From: Bacteroidota bacterium
GTDB lineage: Bacteria > Bacteroidota > Bacteroidia > Cytophagales > Cyclobacteriaceae
Direction: 5' to 3'
NCBI GenBank assembly: GCA_016178785.1
Contig: JACOSO010000024.1
Coordinates: 1-64,000, forward strand
Length of the DNA: 64,000 bases
Shown: positions 8,585 through 18,901 of the stretch, one piece after another
How positions within the stretch are numbered: the first letter of the stretch is position 1
Layout of the letters: each line of letters begins with the position of its first letter
The notes under the pieces: model-generated
Seen by the model: only the letters and a program-made list of their open reading frames with translations
Database searches by the model: none
What the model was told of the DNA's origin: nothing
Made by a program: the position numbers and the translations under genes

Positions 8585-9601
8585 TCACTCCTTTCTGTTG
8601 AACGATGGGCAAGGTAAAAACTTCTCTCTTTTCTTAGATTTTTGCCGTTCGGAAATTGAGTGATGATATTTAATAGCAACCTCATGTGCACCACCTGAGG
8701 CTGGGCCTAAAGCGGAAATCGTGAAATCATAACTGTAAACAATCTCAAAGGGACCGACTTGATATCCAAGTATAACAACAACTGCATCCTGACTCGGGCT
8801 GTTCTCTGCATTTTTAGAAACCGGAATGCCTCTATACCAAAGACCGAAAATAATCGGGTCATACAGCAAATAGGCGCCAACATCAAGTTGCTCAAAGTTT
8901 GCCTGACGCTTATAAACAAATGACGGTGACAAAACCGGGATGCGGGTCTTCTTTACGCCATTATATAGCGGAATGCGTACACCTCCATGAACAGTTATTT
9001 TCATCGGTACATAAGCGTATTGATTGATCAATGATCGATTGGGTTGATTAATGTGGTGAGCTGCAAAACCAAACCAAAAATTTCTATTGTATGCAAGCAG
9101 GCCTCCTTTAAAATCGAAATACTGAGCAGAACCTGCTGAGCTAATCGAAGGATCGCTAGTGGGCACTGTTGAGGGAACACCTGTTTGAAATTGATCTGCG
9201 AAAAGCAGTTTATTGAAATCAATATTCCGTGAGGCATATCCAAAATTCAGCCCTGAAGAAATCACCCACTTGCTTGAAACTCTCCATTTGTAGGAGTACA
9301 GGAAATTGAATTGCGTTGATTTCATACCTGCAGTTCCGGCTTGATCCTGGGTAGCCAAAAAACCAAACCCGCTATTCAATTCGAATAAATTAAAATCGTA
9401 GGAAAATGCAGTGGTAGTATAACCCTGCGCCACACTGGGCCATTGATTGCGGTAGTTGGCAATGAATCTATGGTCGTTGGTAGTACCGGTGAAGGCAGGG
9501 TTTAGATACAACGGAGCTGCATAGTATTGACTGAACTCAGGATCCTGTGCGAAAGTCGAGATTGTAAAGCAAACCAAAAGCAGAGTTAAATATTTCTTCA
9601 T
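8585..9601 (-). CDS. PorP/SprF family type IX secretion membrane protein
   Basis: Outer-membrane barrel of 338 residues. It starts at the ATG at 9601, where a signal peptide ending STFAQ leads into the family hallmark [20 protein letters not shown]. Such proteins are cognate partners of surface proteins carrying a gliding-type (type B) C-terminal domain and help deliver or anchor them via the type IX system. Its ATG overlaps the stop codon of the giant PKD protein (ATGA), so the pair is coupled, the usual arrangement for SprB-SprF-like partners. The rest is strand-rich ([29 protein letters not shown]). Confidence 0.93.
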   Translation of the reverse strand: MKKYLTLLLVCFTISTFAQDPEFSQYYAAPLYLNPAFTGTTNDHRFIANYRNQWPSVAQGYTTTAFSYDFNLFELNSGFGFLATQDQAGTAGMKSTQFNFLYSYKWRVSSKWVISSGLNFGYASRNIDFNKLLFADQFQTGVPSTVPTSDPSISSAGSAQYFDFKGGLLAYNRNFWFGFAAHHINQPNRSLINQYAYVPMKITVHGGVRIPLYNGVKKTRIPVLSPSFVYKRQANFEQLDVGAYLLYDPIIFGLWYRGIPVSKNAENSPSQDAVVVILGYQVGPFEIVYSYDFTISALGPASGGAHEVAIKYHHSISERQKSKKREKFLPCPSFNRKE

Positions 9602-12600
9602 CTGATCAAATTGATATCTCCCGTGCGCACAACCGTTTCTCCGGTACCGAGAAGTACGGTGAGTTTGTACATATAAACATCTTGCTCGCACAGCTTGCCT
9701 TTGTAATATCCGTTCCACCCCTGACTTGAATCGCGACTTTCAAAAAGCAATTGCCCCCATCGATTGAACACCAGCATTTCAAATTGAACAATGCCAGTCA
9801 TCACCGGAAGAAACACATCATTTTTTCCATCACCACCTCCCTCGCCAGTAGTGCTTGGCGAAAATGCATTGGGTATCAGGATCTCGCCTCCCATCTTAAC
9901 TGTTACAGCACTTGAAATCTTTGTCGTATCGCGACAGTTAAATTCGTTGCTCGCTATTAGTGTGATGGTGAATGCTCCCTCTTTTTTGTAACTATGTTCA
10001 GGTCTCACTTCTGTTGAAGTTTCACCATCACCAAAATCCCACCAATAGCCGGTGGCATCCTGACTTAAGTTTATGGTGTATAAAATGCCTCCGGGTATAT
10101 AAACCGGATTGGGAGTGATTTTAAAATTGGCGATTGGCCTCACGTCTACTGTAATGATCTGTGGCTTGGTGTTAGTTATAACCTGGCCTGAAGCATTGGA
10201 GGCGCTTAATGAAACAGAATATTTTCCAGATTGTATATAAGTATGGGTCGGATCAGAAAGACGTGATGAAGTTCCATCGCCAAAATCCCAAACGTAAGAG
10301 GAAGGATCGGCATACAAAGAAAGGTTTGTGAATTGCACGGTCAACGCCTCGCAACCGGTTGCTGGATTGTAACTAAAGTCAACAGCAGGCGGCACCGGCA
10401 AGATTGTAATGGTTTGTGTCTGACTTTGAGTGCAGCCATAATGAGTCACACTCAGTTTGATAGGGTATGATCCGAAAGTGGAATAGGAATGATTGGGTTC
10501 TGAGGGATTGGTCGAACTTGAGCCATCGCCAAAATCCCACAAGTAAGTCCATGGTCCTTGATTTGTTGCGTTGGTAAGTGTTACCGTGGCTGAGGGAAAG
10601 GTCTGAGTTGAAGGAGAAACAGTGAAAGAAACATTCATGTTGTCTTTCTGTGGAACAATCCATCTGCTGTTTGAAACGATGCTTGAGCAATTGGCAAAGT
10701 TTTTTGTATCCAGTGAAAACTGAACATTAATATCTGAGGCAGCCCTGTTGAATGTATATTGAAACTGATCGAACGCATTCGTCAGATCACTTACCACCAC
10801 CCCGTTTTCTGCAATTACCCAATGGTATGAAGGGAGTCCCTTTTGCGTGGCCGCCAGATTTATCTTGATCAAGTCACAATCGAACTGCAGCGTGTCAACT
10901 GTGAACACAGATGATGGAACAGGAGAAATACGAATAGTGCGAACGGAGTCACCAAAGCAACCTGAAGATAATGTTGTAGTGAGCTTTACGGAAAAATCTT
11001 CGAGTGCCTGGGTTGCGTTAGAAAAATTGTAACTGAATGCAGGCGTAGTGCCTGTGCTTGTGGATGAAATAATTCCGCTTGCGTTACTTATTGTCCAGGT
11101 GTAGTCAGAGGGGTTCAGTGACTGTGTTGCTGCATCAACAGAAAAACTCACCGTTTGAGGCGAGCAATTATTATTGAACGGAGAATAATTAGTTGAATTA
11201 AATCCTGATTTTGTTCCGGGATTAATTGTGATGGTAGTCGCGGGTGAAATGGTCTCACATCCGTGAATGGTATAAACATGGAGCCTGACGTCCACAAGTT
11301 TGTTAACCGTACCTGTATTTTGAAATGAATAGGTGAATACATTACTGAATCCGGGATCAGTGGGTCGTTGCGTTGCTAATACCTGAAAACCTGAGCCTAT
11401 TCTGTCATCCTCTTCCCAAACAAAGCGATCGACTACATCTGGCTGACCTGCGGCCGAATTATTTGTGAAATGAACGGTCAAAATGCTGCAGCCTGAAGCA
11501 ACATCGGGCGTGAAGTTTGCCGTGGGTAACGGGTCAACAACTGCGGGTTGAACTAAAATCGAGGAACAAGAATTCTGATTGGTAGTCACGCGAAGGGCCA
11601 CCTGATAAGTTCCTACTGCTCCCATCGATCTTGAAAAGGAAGTCTGATTGTCATAAGCCGGGTCTTTGTTGAAGGTTGTGCCATCGTAATTGAAATCCCA
11701 TTCACGGAGCACAATTGATTCACCATTAATGGAATTCAGTGTTGAGCTTTCCTGAATGGAAGTACTTTGACCCTTGCAGACACGCGATACCGAAAATGCC
11801 GTGGTTGGTTTTTCGTATACGCGCACTTGCGTTTGATCCTGTGTCTGACAGCCTGTGACATTATCGCGAATGGTTAAAACCGCTTTATAAATTCCTCGAT
11901 TAACAAAAGTCTGATCAAATGGCCCCAAAGCCGTAGGAGAAAATCCGGAGGAAGGTGCTTGAAGAACCAAAATATTGTTCTCGTCATAAAATTGCCATTG
12001 CCACTCGGTTGACGATGTAACTGTTCCAACAGATGCGTCAGAAAACCGAACTTGAAATGTGGTAAGTGAAGCTGCCGTATTCTGGCAGAAGTATGGCGTA
12101 ATTGGATTATTGGAAAAATCAGAAGTCTGGATTTTAGCAACAAGGGCTGGTGAGATTGTAATCAATCCGTCATAGGTGTTTACGCATCCACCGGCTGCAT
12201 TGTTATCGGTAACCAAGAGCCTGATCAACTTTTGACCTCCTGTCGAATAAGAAAACACGGGGTTGGTCTGATTTGACGTAGAAATCGGAGCGCCTGCCCC
12301 GGTATTGTTGTCAAAAAATTGCCAGATATATCCAAACGATGCTCCACTGATGGCTGGAGTTTGGTTTTGAAAATAAATATTGTCGCTAATGCAAAAGGTA
12401 GTTTGCAATGGTCCGGAAGCGTTACCCAACCTGGTGACAAAGTTTGGTTGAGGCGCTGGCACAATCACAATTTGGGCAGTTGTAATCTGTGGAGGATTAT
12501 CGCCATTGACTAAGTCGCCATTGACTGGATTGTAAGGGTTGCTATCGGTGAGGTCGTTGTCGTAAGCATTGCATTGATTCCAATTTTTCAATGTCACCAT

Positions 12601-13305
12601 AAATGTTTTTCCAACGTCAGCTGGAGCTGTCACCGGCACATCGACCAGCAGACTCTGCTGCCCCGGAGATGTCACCGGGTAAATGGGATTAGTATTTGCC
12701 GCTGGATTGAAGTATGGAAAGCTTCCCGGGGTAACTCCATTCACTTTCATTCCCGGAATCTGTGTTGCAGCCGAGCCTGTGCCATATATCCATTGAATCC
12801 AACGAGGCGCATTATTTTCTCGGGTAGCGCGAGGAAAACAATTCCATGTGCTATTATCAATGAATTGAAGTGACTCGGCAAAACCTTGACAAACTCGAAA
12901 TACTCCCGGGCTGATTGAAATAACATCATTTGTCCACACGATCACTTGTGTTTGGATCGGAACTACGGAGCCGCGCGGATTGCAAGCGTTTGATGCATCA
13001 ATAGTCACATCATAACCGCAATTATTTGAAATGGAGGGATAGGTATGAGTCATGATTACTCCCGTGGCATTCGTTTGGGTATAATTTTCTTCCGGGGATC
13101 CGTCACCCCAATCGACATAATAAACTGTGCCGGCCACAGCCGACAGGTAATGGGTCTCAATATTTACGGTGTAAGGAGCACAACCGCGACTACTGGTGAG
13201 AAACTGAAAGCCGGGCTCCATGATACCTCCACATTGAGCCCTAACATTTTCAGTGGTAAGAAGCGCAAGAATAAAAAAAAGATAATAGTGCCATTTTGCA
13301 GTCAT
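9598..13305 (-). CDS. Giant PKD-repeat surface protein with gliding-type C-terminal domain
   Basis: A 1235-residue secreted protein with a signal peptide ending VRAQ. The body is a string of PKD/Ig-like domains: WGDGS occurs near residue 66, and three clear WDFGDG(S/T/E) copies lie in the last 300 residues, each with a following HSY/HTY turn. Several more degenerate copies and many spaced cysteines lie between. The last 95 or so residues (IPNAFSP, DVFLP, FEMLVFNRWGQLLF, GWNGYYKGK, YMYKLTV) are a CHU_C/type B sorting domain recognised by the type IX system. A role as adhesin or gliding-surface filament is inferred from this plan and from the coupled SprF-like gene downstream. Confidence 0.92.
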   Translation of the reverse strand: MTAKWHYYLFFILALLTTENVRAQCGGIMEPGFQFLTSSRGCAPYTVNIETHYLSAVAGTVYYVDWGDGSPEENYTQTNATGVIMTHTYPSISNNCGYDVTIDASNACNPRGSVVPIQTQVIVWTNDVISISPGVFRVCQGFAESLQFIDNSTWNCFPRATRENNAPRWIQWIYGTGSAATQIPGMKVNGVTPGSFPYFNPAANTNPIYPVTSPGQQSLLVDVPVTAPADVGKTFMVTLKNWNQCNAYDNDLTDSNPYNPVNGDLVNGDNPPQITTAQIVIVPAPQPNFVTRLGNASGPLQTTFCISDNIYFQNQTPAISGASFGYIWQFFDNNTGAGAPISTSNQTNPVFSYSTGGQKLIRLLVTDNNAAGGCVNTYDGLITISPALVAKIQTSDFSNNPITPYFCQNTAASLTTFQVRFSDASVGTVTSSTEWQWQFYDENNILVLQAPSSGFSPTALGPFDQTFVNRGIYKAVLTIRDNVTGCQTQDQTQVRVYEKPTTAFSVSRVCKGQSTSIQESSTLNSINGESIVLREWDFNYDGTTFNKDPAYDNQTSFSRSMGAVGTYQVALRVTTNQNSCSSILVQPAVVDPLPTANFTPDVASGCSILTVHFTNNSAAGQPDVVDRFVWEEDDRIGSGFQVLATQRPTDPGFSNVFTYSFQNTGTVNKLVDVRLHVYTIHGCETISPATTITINPGTKSGFNSTNYSPFNNNCSPQTVSFSVDAATQSLNPSDYTWTISNASGIISSTSTGTTPAFSYNFSNATQALEDFSVKLTTTLSSGCFGDSVRTIRISPVPSSVFTVDTLQFDCDLIKINLAATQKGLPSYHWVIAENGVVVSDLTNAFDQFQYTFNRAASDINVQFSLDTKNFANCSSIVSNSRWIVPQKDNMNVSFTVSPSTQTFPSATVTLTNATNQGPWTYLWDFGDGSSSTNPSEPNHSYSTFGSYPIKLSVTHYGCTQSQTQTITILPVPPAVDFSYNPATGCEALTVQFTNLSLYADPSSYVWDFGDGTSSRLSDPTHTYIQSGKYSVSLSASNASGQVITNTKPQIITVDVRPIANFKITPNPVYIPGGILYTINLSQDATGYWWDFGDGETSTEVRPEHSYKKEGAFTITLIASNEFNCRDTTKISSAVTVKMGGEILIPNAFSPSTTGEGGGDGKNDVFLPVMTGIVQFEMLVFNRWGQLLFESRDSSQGWNGYYKGKLCEQDVYMYKLTVLLGTGETVVRTGDINLIR

Positions 13306-13510
13306 CTCGTTGTTTTATCATGAATAATAAAACCAGCACGGTTTAGCGATAGCATACAAAGAAACTAAAGGAAGTGCAGGTGAAAGATGGATTAGCGGCA
13401 AGACACACAATAATGACTATGAGTCGTAATTTTTCAGGACAAACGGAACTGAGATCTTGCCTTTTTCCGAAATAATTTAAGAATAGGGCATGTCGAATAA
13501 CCAAATGCGC

Positions 13511-13518
13511 TACCTTTG
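13511..13518 (+). promoter_or_regulatory. Putative -7 promoter box of pyrG
   Basis: TACCTTTG matches TAnnTTTG exactly, 18 bases before the ATG at 13537. The same TACCTTTGCG(C/G)G string precedes the ABC-F gene at 46548. Confidence 0.55.
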
Positions 13519-13536
13519 CGCGGATTTTTTCAAGCC

Positions 13537-15165
13537 ATGTCATCAGCCAAATACATATTCGTTACCGGTGGTGTTACTTCTTCACTCGGCAAAGGCATTA
13601 TTTCAGCATCGCTGGGTAAGCTGTTGCAGGCCAGAGGGTTTACAGTCACTATTCAAAAGTTCGACCCGTACATCAACATTGACCCGGGTACGCTCAATCC
13701 CTATGAGCATGGCGAATGTTATGTAACCGATGATGGAGCCGAAACCGACCTCGACCTTGGTCATTACGAGCGATTCTTGAATGTGCGCACCAGCCAGGCA
13801 AACAATGTTACTACCGGGCGCATCTACAATAATGTGATCACCAAAGAACGTCACGGTGAATATCTCGGCAAAACCGTGCAAGTCGTGCCCCACATCACTG
13901 ACGAGATCAAGAGAAACATTTTCCTACTTGGCGAAACCGGCCAATACGATTTTATCATAACTGAAATTGGTGGCTCAGTGGGTGACATTGAATCGCTTCC
14001 ATTCGTGGAAGCTGTTCGCCAGGTTCGCTGGGAATTGGGCGCAAACAATTCAATGGTCATCCATCTTACGCTTATTCCTTACTTAAAAGCTGCGAAAGAA
14101 TTAAAGACGAAACCAACGCAGCATTCCGTTAAAGAATTGCTTTCATACGGAATCCAACCCGATATTTTGGTTTGCCGAACTGAGCTTCCTCTTTCAATGG
14201 AGATCAGAAAGAAATTGGCCCTCTTCTGCAATGTGAATATCAATTCAGTAATCGAAGCGATCGATGCCGACACGATCTATGATGTTCCACTTCTAATGAA
14301 GAAAGAAAAGCTCGATGAGCGAGTGCTCTCTAAGCTAAAAATGACTTCGAAGCATGAACCGGAATTGGAACAGTGGAAAGCTTTTTTGGGTAAACTGAAA
14401 AATCCGGTAAACGAAGTCAATATTGGGCTAGTCGGAAAATACGTTTCACTTCCAGATGCCTATAAATCAATTGCAGAAGCTTTCATACATGCGGGTTCGC
14501 AAAATGACTGCAAAGTGAATGTGAAATGGATCTCCTCAGAGGAAATCAGCAAAGAAACCGTTGAGGAAATACTGGGCAATTTAGATGGTGTGCTGGTTGC
14601 TCCTGGTTTTGGAGAGCGGGGCCTCGAAGGAAAGATTGAAGCCGTGCGTTATGTACGAGAAAATAAAATTCCGTTTCTTGGCGTTTGTCTGGGGATGCAG
14701 TGTGCTGTAGTTGAATTTGCCCGCCACATTCTGAAATTAGATGCAAGCACTACAGAGCTCACCCCAAAAACAAAACACCCCGTGATCGACTTGATGGAAG
14801 AACAGAAGAAGATCACTACAAAAGGAGGCACAATGCGCTTGGGTGCATACACCTGTAAGTTGAAAAAAGGCTCAAAAGCGCAGCATATTTACGGTGATAC
14901 ACTAATTCACGAGCGCCATCGTCATAGATATGAGTTCAACAACAAATACCTCGACCAAATGGAAGAAGCAGGAATGAAAGCGGTGGGTATTAACCCTGAC
15001 TCGGGTTTGGTGGAGGTAGTCGAACTGAAAGATCACCCTTGGTTTGTAGGCGTGCAATTTCATCCGGAGTTGAGAAGCACGGTACTCAATCCACATCCTT
15101 TGTTTGTCAAATTCGTTGGGGCAGCAATGGATCATAAAAAAACAGTCAATAGTCTAAGTCTTTAG
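13537..15165 (+). CDS. pyrG: CTP synthase
   Basis: Makes CTP from UTP with glutamine and ATP. The start at 13537 gives [20 protein letters not shown], the standard N-terminus with its P-loop; an in-frame codon at 13516 lies too close to the promoter. The synthetase half shows YLNIDPGT-type and GETGQYDF blocks. The C-terminal glutamine amidotransferase half has the nucleophile motif [10 protein letters not shown] and the HPE motif in [10 protein letters not shown]. At 542 residues it is full length. The final residues (TVNSLSL) and stop codon fall in a run of TCAATAGT/AAGTCTTTAG phrases that continues into the spacer. Confidence 0.97.
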   Translation: MSSAKYIFVTGGVTSSLGKGIISASLGKLLQARGFTVTIQKFDPYINIDPGTLNPYEHGECYVTDDGAETDLDLGHYERFLNVRTSQANNVTTGRIYNNVITKERHGEYLGKTVQVVPHITDEIKRNIFLLGETGQYDFIITEIGGSVGDIESLPFVEAVRQVRWELGANNSMVIHLTLIPYLKAAKELKTKPTQHSVKELLSYGIQPDILVCRTELPLSMEIRKKLALFCNVNINSVIEAIDADTIYDVPLLMKKEKLDERVLSKLKMTSKHEPELEQWKAFLGKLKNPVNEVNIGLVGKYVSLPDAYKSIAEAFIHAGSQNDCKVNVKWISSEEISKETVEEILGNLDGVLVAPGFGERGLEGKIEAVRYVRENKIPFLGVCLGMQCAVVEFARHILKLDASTTELTPKTKHPVIDLMEEQKKITTKGGTMRLGAYTCKLKKGSKAQHIYGDTLIHERHRHRYEFNNKYLDQMEEAGMKAVGINPDSGLVEVVELKDHPWFVGVQFHPELRSTVLNPHPLFVKFVGAAMDHKKTVNSLSL

Positions 15166-15195
15166 TATTAGGCATTAGTATAGTCAATAGTTGAA

Positions 15196-15240
15196 GAGTT
15201 GTTTTCAAAGTATCAAATCACCTCGTTTTCAAATTAATTA
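15196..15240. repeat. Family A spacer repeat (TTTTCAAA-TATCAAATC-TTTTCAAATT)
   Basis: TTTTCAAAGTATCAAATCACC followed by TTTTCAAATTAATT lies just before yidC. A close copy, TTTTCAAATTATCAAATCAC...TTTTCAAATTAA, lies before the ABC-F gene at 46507-46543, and related text fills 17030-17107. Confidence 0.6.
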
Positions 15241-15242
15241 TC

Positions 15243-17027
15243 ATGGATAGAAATTCAGCCATCGGTCTTACATTAATGGCCTTGTTGTTGTTCGGTTATT
15301 TTTATTTTTTCTCGCCCTCCCCAGAGCCACAAAAAAATAAACCTGCTGCTACTACGGTAACTTCATCTGCAAAAGACAGCACTACTGAGAAAAACTCTGA
15401 AACAAAAATCGATAGCACAGCAACTAAGCAATATGGCAATCTTGGTTCTTTCCTTACGGGAAAAGAAGAATTCACATCCGTTGAAAACGATGTGTTGAAA
15501 TTGACACTCAGCAATCGCGGAACAGTGAGTGAGGTGAATTTGAAAAAATACAAGACCTACAGTCAACAGCCGTTGTTCCTATCGAAAAACGGAAACAATA
15601 AATTCTCTTTGATCGCATCGCATGACGGTAAATTGATCGATCTCTATCAATTGCATTACCAACCTGAAACCTCAAAACAATCTGACACCACCAAAATCAG
15701 TTTCGTTGCAAAGCTTTCAGAAAGCTCTTTTATCAAACACGTCTACTCTATTCCTGATAAAGGATATAAAATCGGGTACAGCATCGAAACGAAGGGAGTT
15801 TCCATTGCGGGAAAGGATTTAGCATTTTCCTGGATTGATAACATGCCACTAGTTGAAAAAGACATCACCGATAGCCGCAACAGAACAACGATCAACTATT
15901 ATTCAACCCAAGGTTCATTTGACGGTTTGAGTGAAAATTCGGCCGACAATAAATCATTAACAGACCCGCTGCAATGGATCGCCATCCGGCAGAAATTTTT
16001 CATTAGTGCAATTTTTGCAAAGAATTCGTTCAACACTGCGTCACTGGCAACTTCATTCGATGCAAACGATTCATCGATTGTTAAAAAGGCAGAAGTTAAT
16101 CTTTCAATCCCAGCTTCAACGCTTGCAAAAGGCAAGGCTGACTTCTCCTATTACTTCGGACCAAACGATTATCGGATCACCAAAGATGTGACTGAAGGAT
16201 TTTCACGCAACGTATATCTCGGCTGGCCACCCGTCATCTGGGTAAACAAATTTTTGGTGATGCCCGTGTTTCAATTTTTGCAGAAATTCATAAGTAACTA
16301 CGGGCTCGTCATTCTATTGTTGGTATTGTTCATGAAGTTGTTGCTCACTCCTCTTGTCTATCATTCTCTGCTTGGCATGGCAAAAATGAGGTTACTGAAA
16401 CCAGAACTCGACCTGATCAAGGAAAAGAATGGAGACAATATGGCCCAGGCGCAGCAAGACCAGATGAAGTTGTACCAACAGGCGGGCGTAAATCCGTTTA
16501 GTGGTTGCATTCCATTGCTTCTCCAAATGCCGATTTTGTTTTCCATGTTTTATTTGTTTCCTAACTCCATCGATCTGCGCCAGCAAAGTTTCTTGTGGGC
16601 TGAAGATTTATCCACCTACGATTCGATTTTAAATCTTCCGTTCTCTATTCCGTTCTATGGCGACCACGTGAGTTTATTTGTACTGCTGATGACAGCTTCA
16701 CAGCTCGTTTACACCTCGCAACAAAATCAACTTACCTCAGTGCAAGGCCCGATGAAGTCGATGGGTTATGTAATGCCAGTGGTCTTTATGTTTGTGTTGA
16801 ATTCATTCTCTGCAGGTTTGAGTTTCTATTATTTCATCTCCAACCTGATCACGTTCTCGCAACAAGCCATCGTCAAACGATTTGTGGATGAAGACAAGAT
16901 CAAAGCGATCATGGACGAGAACCGCAAGAAAGCCGCTTCCGGCACAAGCAAAAAATCGAAGTTCATGACCAAGCTCGAAGACGCGATGAAAGCGAGTGAA
17001 GAAGCCAGGAAGAAGACAAAAAAATAA
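15243..17027 (+). CDS. yidC: Membrane protein insertase YidC
   Basis: Inserts and folds inner-membrane proteins, alone or with SecYEG. The 594 residues begin with an N-terminal membrane anchor (GLTLMALLLFGYFYFF), then a Ser/Thr/Lys-rich linker and a large periplasmic beta domain as in Gram-negative YidC. The conserved five-helix core starts near residue 340 (ISNYGLVILLLVLFMKLLLTP), with the helix-2 region MAKMRLLKPELD and PFSGCIPLLLQMPILFSMF. The tail is Lys-rich (KKSKFMTKLEDAMKASEEARKKTKK region), suited to ribosome contact. It follows pyrG on the same strand. Confidence 0.96.
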   Translation: MDRNSAIGLTLMALLLFGYFYFFSPSPEPQKNKPAATTVTSSAKDSTTEKNSETKIDSTATKQYGNLGSFLTGKEEFTSVENDVLKLTLSNRGTVSEVNLKKYKTYSQQPLFLSKNGNNKFSLIASHDGKLIDLYQLHYQPETSKQSDTTKISFVAKLSESSFIKHVYSIPDKGYKIGYSIETKGVSIAGKDLAFSWIDNMPLVEKDITDSRNRTTINYYSTQGSFDGLSENSADNKSLTDPLQWIAIRQKFFISAIFAKNSFNTASLATSFDANDSSIVKKAEVNLSIPASTLAKGKADFSYYFGPNDYRITKDVTEGFSRNVYLGWPPVIWVNKFLVMPVFQFLQKFISNYGLVILLLVLFMKLLLTPLVYHSLLGMAKMRLLKPELDLIKEKNGDNMAQAQQDQMKLYQQAGVNPFSGCIPLLLQMPILFSMFYLFPNSIDLRQQSFLWAEDLSTYDSILNLPFSIPFYGDHVSLFVLLMTASQLVYTSQQNQLTSVQGPMKSMGYVMPVVFMFVLNSFSAGLSFYYFISNLITFSQQAIVKRFVDEDKIKAIMDENRKKAASGTSKKSKFMTKLEDAMKASEEARKKTKK

Positions 17028-17029
17028 TT

Positions 17030-17107
17030 TGAAAATTAACCTTTGAGAATTTGAAAATGGGACGTAACAAATCTTCAAATTTTCAAATTGAATCATCTTC
17101 AAATTAA
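17030..17107. repeat. Family A spacer repeat forming an inverted repeat
   Basis: AATTTGAAAAT on the left pairs perfectly with ATTTTCAAATT on the right over 11 bases. The flanks are further degenerate copies of TTTGAAAATT / TTCAAATT. It could act as a weak terminator after yidC, but there is no clean T-run. Confidence 0.55.
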
Positions 17108-17158
17108 TTCTATTAACATTCCAATGTTTATCGTCTGTTGAAAGTACGTGGATAACAT

Positions 17159-17178
17159 TGTTTCACGGACGTTCCACG
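17159..17178 (+). promoter_or_regulatory. Tandem parS-like half-sites upstream of parA
   Basis: TGTTTCACG (17159-17167) and CGTTCCACG (17170-17178) each match a half of the known ParB site TGTTNCACGTGAAACA. They repeat directly at an 11-base spacing, about one helical turn, and lie just upstream of the parA -7 box. Neither is a complete palindrome, so ParB binding here is inference; autoregulation would be a natural role. Confidence 0.4.
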
Positions 17179-17193
17179 ATGGCCTAATAACAC

Positions 17194-17201
17194 TATCTTT
17201 G
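17194..17201 (+). promoter_or_regulatory. Putative -7 promoter box of parA
   Basis: TATCTTTG matches TAnnTTTG, 29 bases before the parA ATG. The expected -33 region coincides with the parS-like half-sites. Confidence 0.5.
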
Positions 17202-17230
17202 TTGCCTTTTAAGCTTAACAACCATTATTC

Positions 17231-18004
17231 ATGGGCAAAATTATTGCGATTGCAAACCAAAAAGGAGGCGTAGGAAAAACCACTTCGGCAATTAACCTTG
17301 CTGCTAGTTTAGCCGTATTGGAATATAAAACGTTGTTGGTAGATGCCGATCCTCAGGCCAATTCTACATCTGGGTTAGGAATGAACCCCAAAGACATTAA
17401 GAAAAGCATTTATGAATGCATGGTAGATGGCGTGAATGCATCGGATGCCATCATCAAAAATGAGTTAAAGTTTTTAGACGTCCTGCCATCGCACATCGAT
17501 CTGGTGGGTGCAGAAGTGGAGATGGTGAACATCGAGCATCGAGAAGAAAAAATGCGCAATGCATTGGCAAAAGTGAAAGATCAATACGATTTTGTTTTGA
17601 TTGATTGCTCTCCTTCCTTAGGATTGATTACGATCAACTCCTTGACCGCGGCCGATTCCGTAATTATTCCGGTTCAGTGCGAATATTTTGCATTGGAAGG
17701 TTTGGGGAAATTATTGAATACGATTAAGATCATTCAAACGAGGTTGAATCCAAAATTAGAAATCGAAGGAATTTTGTTGACGTTATATGATGCAAGGACA
17801 TCACTTGGCAATCAAGTGGTGGAAGAAGTGCGCACTCATTTTAAAAACATTGCTTTCAAGACGATCATCCCGCGCAATGTGAAGTTGAGTGAGTCACCAA
17901 GTTTCGGTTTGCCCGTGATCGTACACGATGCCGAAAGCAAAGGAGCGATCAGTTATTTGAATTTAGCACATGAAGTGTTGAACAAAAACGGAATGCACAA
18001 ATGA
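17231..18004 (+). CDS. parA: Chromosome-partitioning ATPase ParA (Soj)
   Basis: Deviant Walker-type ATPase that drives chromosome-origin segregation with ParB. The 257 residues start with the deviant Walker A motif KGGVGKTT (11-18), followed by [11 protein letters not shown] and the Walker B-type [10 protein letters not shown]. Length fits chromosomal Soj, which lacks the N-terminal HTH of plasmid ParA. The stop overlaps the parB start (ATGA at 18001-18004), so the two are coupled. Upstream half-sites may let ParB repress the operon. Confidence 0.96.
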   Translation: MGKIIAIANQKGGVGKTTSAINLAASLAVLEYKTLLVDADPQANSTSGLGMNPKDIKKSIYECMVDGVNASDAIIKNELKFLDVLPSHIDLVGAEVEMVNIEHREEKMRNALAKVKDQYDFVLIDCSPSLGLITINSLTAADSVIIPVQCEYFALEGLGKLLNTIKIIQTRLNPKLEIEGILLTLYDARTSLGNQVVEEVRTHFKNIAFKTIIPRNVKLSESPSFGLPVIVHDAESKGAISYLNLAHEVLNKNGMHK

Positions 18005-18900
18005 GCACAAAGAAAAAAGCCTTGGGTCGGGGATTGAGCGCACTGCTCAGCGACTCTGAAGGCGAAAAGTCGGAAGTAGAGGTTGTCGTCCCGTCTTTGT
18101 CTGGCCAACCAAGCAGTAATCTGAATGAAATTCCGATTGAAGAAATCGAGACGAATCCATTTCAGCCACGTCAGTATTTCGATCAGGAAGCTTTGAATGA
18201 GCTGGCTGAATCAATAAAGGTGCACGGCATCATCCAGCCGATAACCGTAAGGAAACTCTCACAGCACCAATATCAGTTGATTTCGGGCGAAAGGCGTTTT
18301 CAAGCATCAAAGCTCGCTGGATTAAAATCGTTGCCCGCCTATGTGCGCACTGCCAACGACCAGCAGATGCTGGAAATGGCGCTGATCGAAAACATACAAC
18401 GCGAAAATTTAAATCCGATAGAAATTTCACTGAGTTATCAGCGTTTAATCTCAGAATGCAATCTGAAACAAGATGAGTTAGGCGAACGTGTTGGTAAAAA
18501 CAGAACCACTGTTACCAACTATCTGCGTTTACTCAAATTGCCTCCCGATATTCAAATCGCTGTGCGCGACAATAGAATTTCAATGGGTCATGCACGTGCG
18601 ATCATCAATATAGAGAACCCTGACTCGCAGCTATTCATCTTTAAAAAAATAATTGCGGAAGATCTTTCGGTTAGGGCTGTTGAATCACTGGCCCGCGAAG
18701 TTTCAGAAGGCGCCAAGTTGAAAGAGGAAACAAAACAGACGGCAACCCCTCCTAAAGAAATTCACCAACTGCAATCAAAACTTTCGTCACACTTTGGCAC
18801 GAAAGTTACTGTGAAGAGCGATGGCAAGAAGGGCGATATTCGTATTCCTTTTTTGTCGGTAGAAGATCTTAATCGTATCCTTGATATCCTAAAAGTGTAA
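18001..18900 (+). CDS. parB: Chromosome-partitioning protein ParB (Spo0J)
   Basis: CTPase and parS-binding clamp that loads on the origin region. The N-terminal ParA-activating motif LGRGLSALL is at about residues 8-16. The ParB/Srx CTP-binding domain follows with NPFQPR and the GERRFQASK box. The central HTH region ([23 protein letters not shown]) reads parS, and a C-terminal dimerisation segment ends the 299-residue chain. It is coupled to parA and is followed one base later by a DUF5683 gene. Confidence 0.96.
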   Translation: MSTKKKALGRGLSALLSDSEGEKSEVEVVVPSLSGQPSSNLNEIPIEEIETNPFQPRQYFDQEALNELAESIKVHGIIQPITVRKLSQHQYQLISGERRFQASKLAGLKSLPAYVRTANDQQMLEMALIENIQRENLNPIEISLSYQRLISECNLKQDELGERVGKNRTTVTNYLRLLKLPPDIQIAVRDNRISMGHARAIINIENPDSQLFIFKKIIAEDLSVRAVESLAREVSEGAKLKEETKQTATPPKEIHQLQSKLSSHFGTKVTVKSDGKKGDIRIPFLSVEDLNRILDILKV

Positions 18901-18901
18901 A

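Noticed and set aside
13343-13543. Small minus-strand ORF in the spacer upstream of the giant PKD protein
   Set aside because: It overlaps the pyrG promoter and start, and shows no signal peptide with a cleavage site or any family pattern; the spacer is more simply regulatory.
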